From: Kudoa neothunni
Lineage: Eukaryota > Cnidaria
Direction: 5' to 3'
Assembly: GCA_964304625.1 (NCBI GenBank)
Contig: OZ199838.1
Span: forward strand, 15,686,001 to 15,750,000
DNA length: 64,000 nucleotides
The notes under the pieces were generated by a model that saw only the letters and a program-made list of their open reading frames with translations, made no database searches and was not told the origin of the DNA. The position numbers and the translations under genes were made by a program. Positions 60,905 through 64,000 of the stretch are shown in pieces (within the stretch, counting starts at the first letter, position 1; the number at the start of each line of letters is the position of its first letter).

Positions 60905-61690
60905 ATGGTCCTCTATTATAGTGCGACTAATATTGCATATTGTTTTTTAGGTCGTAAAACAGAATTTTGCGAATGCGATGTTAAACACGACAATTTGAGA
61001 ATTATTATTTGTATTTATATCGTCCGTTTTTGTAATTTATCATGTATTATGAATGATTTGAATCTGAAAAAAGAAAAACTCGATTCGACCATATAAATTT
61101 TTAATAATTTTCATACTTTTGTCGATTAATTTAATATTCCATATTTCAGTTTATATATTTTTTAACAACAAAATATAGCTAATAAATTCACAAATTTAAG
61201 TAATATTTTTATCCCATGTGTGATAATGTCCCATTAAAGTTTAAAATAACCGATTATGAGAATATATTTTTAACAAATATTAAACGATAATGACGCCAAA
61301 TGTATGTATATTCATATTTGTGGATTTAAACAAGTCGGTCCTTTTTATGGATTAGTCATTGTCGAGGCATATATTTATTTAACCCATAAATTGTTTATGT
61401 TAGATCTTTCCGGCAATTCAGCCTTTATTGGATGATGGGGGGAAGGTCAATAAAAGCCACCAAAGTTTTATTTTTGACCAATTTAACCGATAAATAATTT
61501 GATTTTTTTGTTATATGAAACGAAACCCCATTAATTTCATTTCATTATCCATATAAATACATGAAATAAAGGAGGTGGATTTAAAAAATATTCTCTAATT
61601 ATTCTAGAACATTCTATTTTTTTGTAGAAGATTTTTAATTGAACAAATATAAGTAAATTGTTGAGTGAGAATATCCCTTCATTAAAAATA
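60905..61690. other. No feature seen
   Basis: AT-rich spacer between oppositely oriented transposase copies 3 and 4; no recognisable coding sequence. Confidence 0.35.
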
Positions 61691-62760
61691 ATGGCTCCTC
61701 CTCTGACACCCTATCATCTTCACAAGATTTCCTCAAATAAAAACAAACTTTTCGATTTTCTATTTAATAATAAGCTTATTATATACAGAAGAAAACTTTG
61801 TCAACAATGCAAACTGAAGGAGATGACAATATCGAAGGACTCCCCCTTGAAGAACGATAAATATCGATGGAGGTGTCTGAATCGAAGTTGTGGGAAGAAA
61901 ATATCGATCAGAATAGTTTCGATATTTGAAAACTCGAATCTCAAAATACGAGTTATTAATTTATTTATTCTTTTAGCTTAAATAAATTTGGCTTTCTGTA
62001 GGTCATTCTAGACCTCATTTTTTGGGGTGTATAGAGCCTCGTATGAGAGATTAGCTATCGACACGAATATAAAGTGCAACAAAACCTTGTCAAAATGGCT
62101 GAACGAATTCCGGCACATATGTTCCGAAATACTTATGCGTGACAATCAAAAACTTGGTGGTATATCTTTAATTATGTCTTAAATTTAAACCAAATCAGGA
62201 GAGGGTAAAGTCGTCGAGATAGACGAAACGAAGATAGGAAAAAGAAAGAACCACAAGGGAAGACCTGTTGATGGTGTGTGGGTGTTTGGCAGCATTGAAA
62301 AGGAACAACCAAAATGTTCCTCTACATTGTGTAGCATAGAAATAAAGCCACTTTGCCACCACTTATATTACAAAATATAGAGCAAGGTAACAACTTAATA
62401 AAATAATTAAATCAATTTTGATTAGGTACTACAATTGTATCGGGTAAATGGGAGACCTACATCAACCTTAGTAAACATGGCTTCATCCATCATCAGGTTG
62501 ACCACTCAAAAGAATTTGTCGGATTGGCATCAACCTAAGATAAGTTTGCTTCACAATGGTACCAGAAATAGTTATTAAACGAAATGTACTTGGTTTAATA
62601 ACTATGACTTATTACAAAAAATATCTCTAATGTTATTATAGTAGGGCATTTCGGTGAATTTCCATTTCGAAAGAAATATTTAAGAGGATCCATGATAAAC
62701 TCATGGAAATGATTAAACAGCTATCTAGATCTGGATCTGGATCTGGATACATGGGGTGAA
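61691..62760 (+). pseudogene. Merlin/ISXO2-type transposase copy 4, intron-containing, catalytic Asp lost
   Basis: Plus strand. ATG 61691 starts MAPPLTPYHL and leads to the zinc ribbon CQQCKLKE..YRWRCLNRSCGK. After a gap in readability, LSKWLNEFRH then GGEGKVVEIDETKIGKRK (first catalytic Asp) and GVWVFGSIEKEQ follow. Two GT/AG introns (62160-62198 and 62387-62425) keep the frame on both sides. After the second, GTTIVSGKWETYINL stands where the family has SDCW..Y, so the second catalytic Asp is gone. VDHSKEFVGLAST follows, and a FGEFPFRKKYL block near 62650. A frameshift and stop near 62310-62330, and stops after 62538, indicate decay. Confidence 0.72.
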
Positions 62761-64000
62761 CGGTATTTGTTCAATGCTCATGATAATTTTAACTTTTGTA
62801 TTTAACAAGTTGTGTATTGATTAATCATTAATTTTCTCTTTCAAATGTAGTCTATATTTTTGCATTAGCGTATACAGCGGGTGACGGGTAATACGTGATC
62901 CCTTCGGGACCGGAAAAAACGTGCGGATTATTGGTTCACACGTTCTTTTATCTTCTCGTATTTTTTACTCGATATTCAATGACATTTATATTATAAATGG
63001 ACACAAATTATAAAAAATCTGTGCTTGGGACGATTTAATGGGTGCAATGAAACATTAAACGATAATATTTTCGAATTATTAACTAGCGATCTTTTTAACG
63101 AGCGGATCGTTACTCGTTACTGTGGTCAGGCGTTAGATTCCTTACCTACTTATTATGGAAAATATAATTACCACCTTGTGTCTGTAATTATTTGTATTCC
63201 GTTTGCAAAAACCAAAATTCTCATAAACAAACTATTAAATCATTCCGCATTGATACACTAAATCAATTGAAAAAATTCCCCGATAAATCAAAATGATAAA
63301 AATATTTTTTGCTCCATGTAACTTCAACATGTTTAATTGTAACAGAAAGCACACTTAATATAAAACGTCAATAAATCATAAACGATAAAGTTAACTAATT
63401 AGTAAAATCCAATCTATATATTCTCGATATTCATTATTAATTAATTAATAATGAATATCTTATTTACAAATAAGGTAGGTCGAATATGAAAAATACTTTC
63501 AACTTACTGTAATCGTACTAATAGGTAAAAATAATCATCTTACTTCAGGATAAAATTCAATTTGCTATCCAAAAGTAATTAAATATATAAGCTAAATTTA
63601 CGAATAATTATGTTATTTTATTTTTTGGGGTTTTAAGAAGGTGTACCTATTTAATATAAGTTAATTTCCACGACCAGTTAAAAATTACTAATCACTTTCG
63701 TTAGTTATGAAACAATTTCATAGTCACATGACTAGTATTGACGTTTCTTTACATATTAATTCACCAATGAAAAATTATCTAATTTGCTACTAGCATTAAA
63801 AACCTAGCTTCATCAGTTATTGGTTGGCAGGATTTGTAAGGTAATAGATCTGTTAAATTTAAAATTCATATTCTAGAATATATTTAAATAGTGAAATTGA
63901 AATTTTATGCATTTTATATTTCCTCATTATTTTTTCATTGTACTAGATTATATTATTCAGATTTCGCATATAATTTCGATCGAAATATAAATAGAGGAAT
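62761..64000. other. No convincing gene at the window end
   Basis: A 78-codon frame at 63025-63261 contains VTRYCGQALDSLPTYYGKYN, faintly like the second half of a CUB domain, but it has no ATG and no nearby splice acceptor. The remainder is AT-rich with no structure that I can name. Confidence 0.35.

Noticed and set aside
63025-63261. CUB-like fragment with RYCG motif
   Set aside because: There is no ATG and no AG acceptor close upstream, it has only one or two convincing CUB features, and it ends at a stop without partner exons.

Overview
The window is AT-rich DNA (I estimate about 30% GC, not computed) from a small-genome animal. It carries metazoan genes split by many very short spliceosomal introns, mostly 32-75 nt with GT/AG ends. 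ELAV-like, RFX, NKIRAS-like, GT31 and cohesin genes point to Metazoa, probably Bilateria. Tiny introns, close gene spacing and DNA-transposon debris would suit a reduced lineage such as an orthonectid, but I cannot name the species. Bacterial features such as operators or ribosome binding sites do not apply.

Layout. 1-6.9 kb: one unrecognised three-exon gene (2263-3545), then gene-poor DNA holding a long tRNA-derived SINE (about 5290-5822). 6.9-9.9 kb: FAM32A, an orphan exon, an NKIRAS-like small GTPase, a small membrane protein on the minus strand and a doubtful small plus-strand gene. 10.3-11.5 kb: dead MULE/ZSWIM-type transposase. 12.1-15.9 kb: MRTO4 followed after 86 bp by splicing factor SF1. 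18.6-20.2 kb: ELAV-like RNA-binding protein (minus). 21.9-25.4 kb: RFX transcription factor. 29.1-36.7 kb: cohesin subunit SMC3 in 23 exons, with one 2.6-kb intron that holds a fold-back hAT-like element. 39.9-42.5 kb: pogo/Tigger relic and a GT31 glycosyltransferase. 44.4-45.9 kb: two more hAT-like elements. 46.8-50.2 kb: GRWD1 (minus) and ribosomal protein eL8/RPL7A (plus), divergent across 227 bp. 50.8-52.2 kb: dead piggyBac-like element bounded by TTAA-type ends. 56.4-62.8 kb: cluster of Merlin/ISXO2-type transposase relics around a 200-nt assembly gap. The last 1.2 kb shows no convincing gene.

Common themes. Several genes serve ribosome production (MRTO4, GRWD1, eL8) or splicing (FAM32A, SF1). 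I built the exon models by hand from splice signals and reading phase. FAM32A, NKIRAS, MRTO4, SF1, ELAV, RFX, GT31, GRWD1 and RPL7A close without any frame error. SMC3 needs four one-base corrections. I found no convincing new multi-gene system. The most unusual items are a transposase frame kept open through about 470 bp of microsatellite, the SMC3 frame breaks, the changed U2AF ligand motif in SF1, and a TGCGCGC motif just upstream of several start codons.
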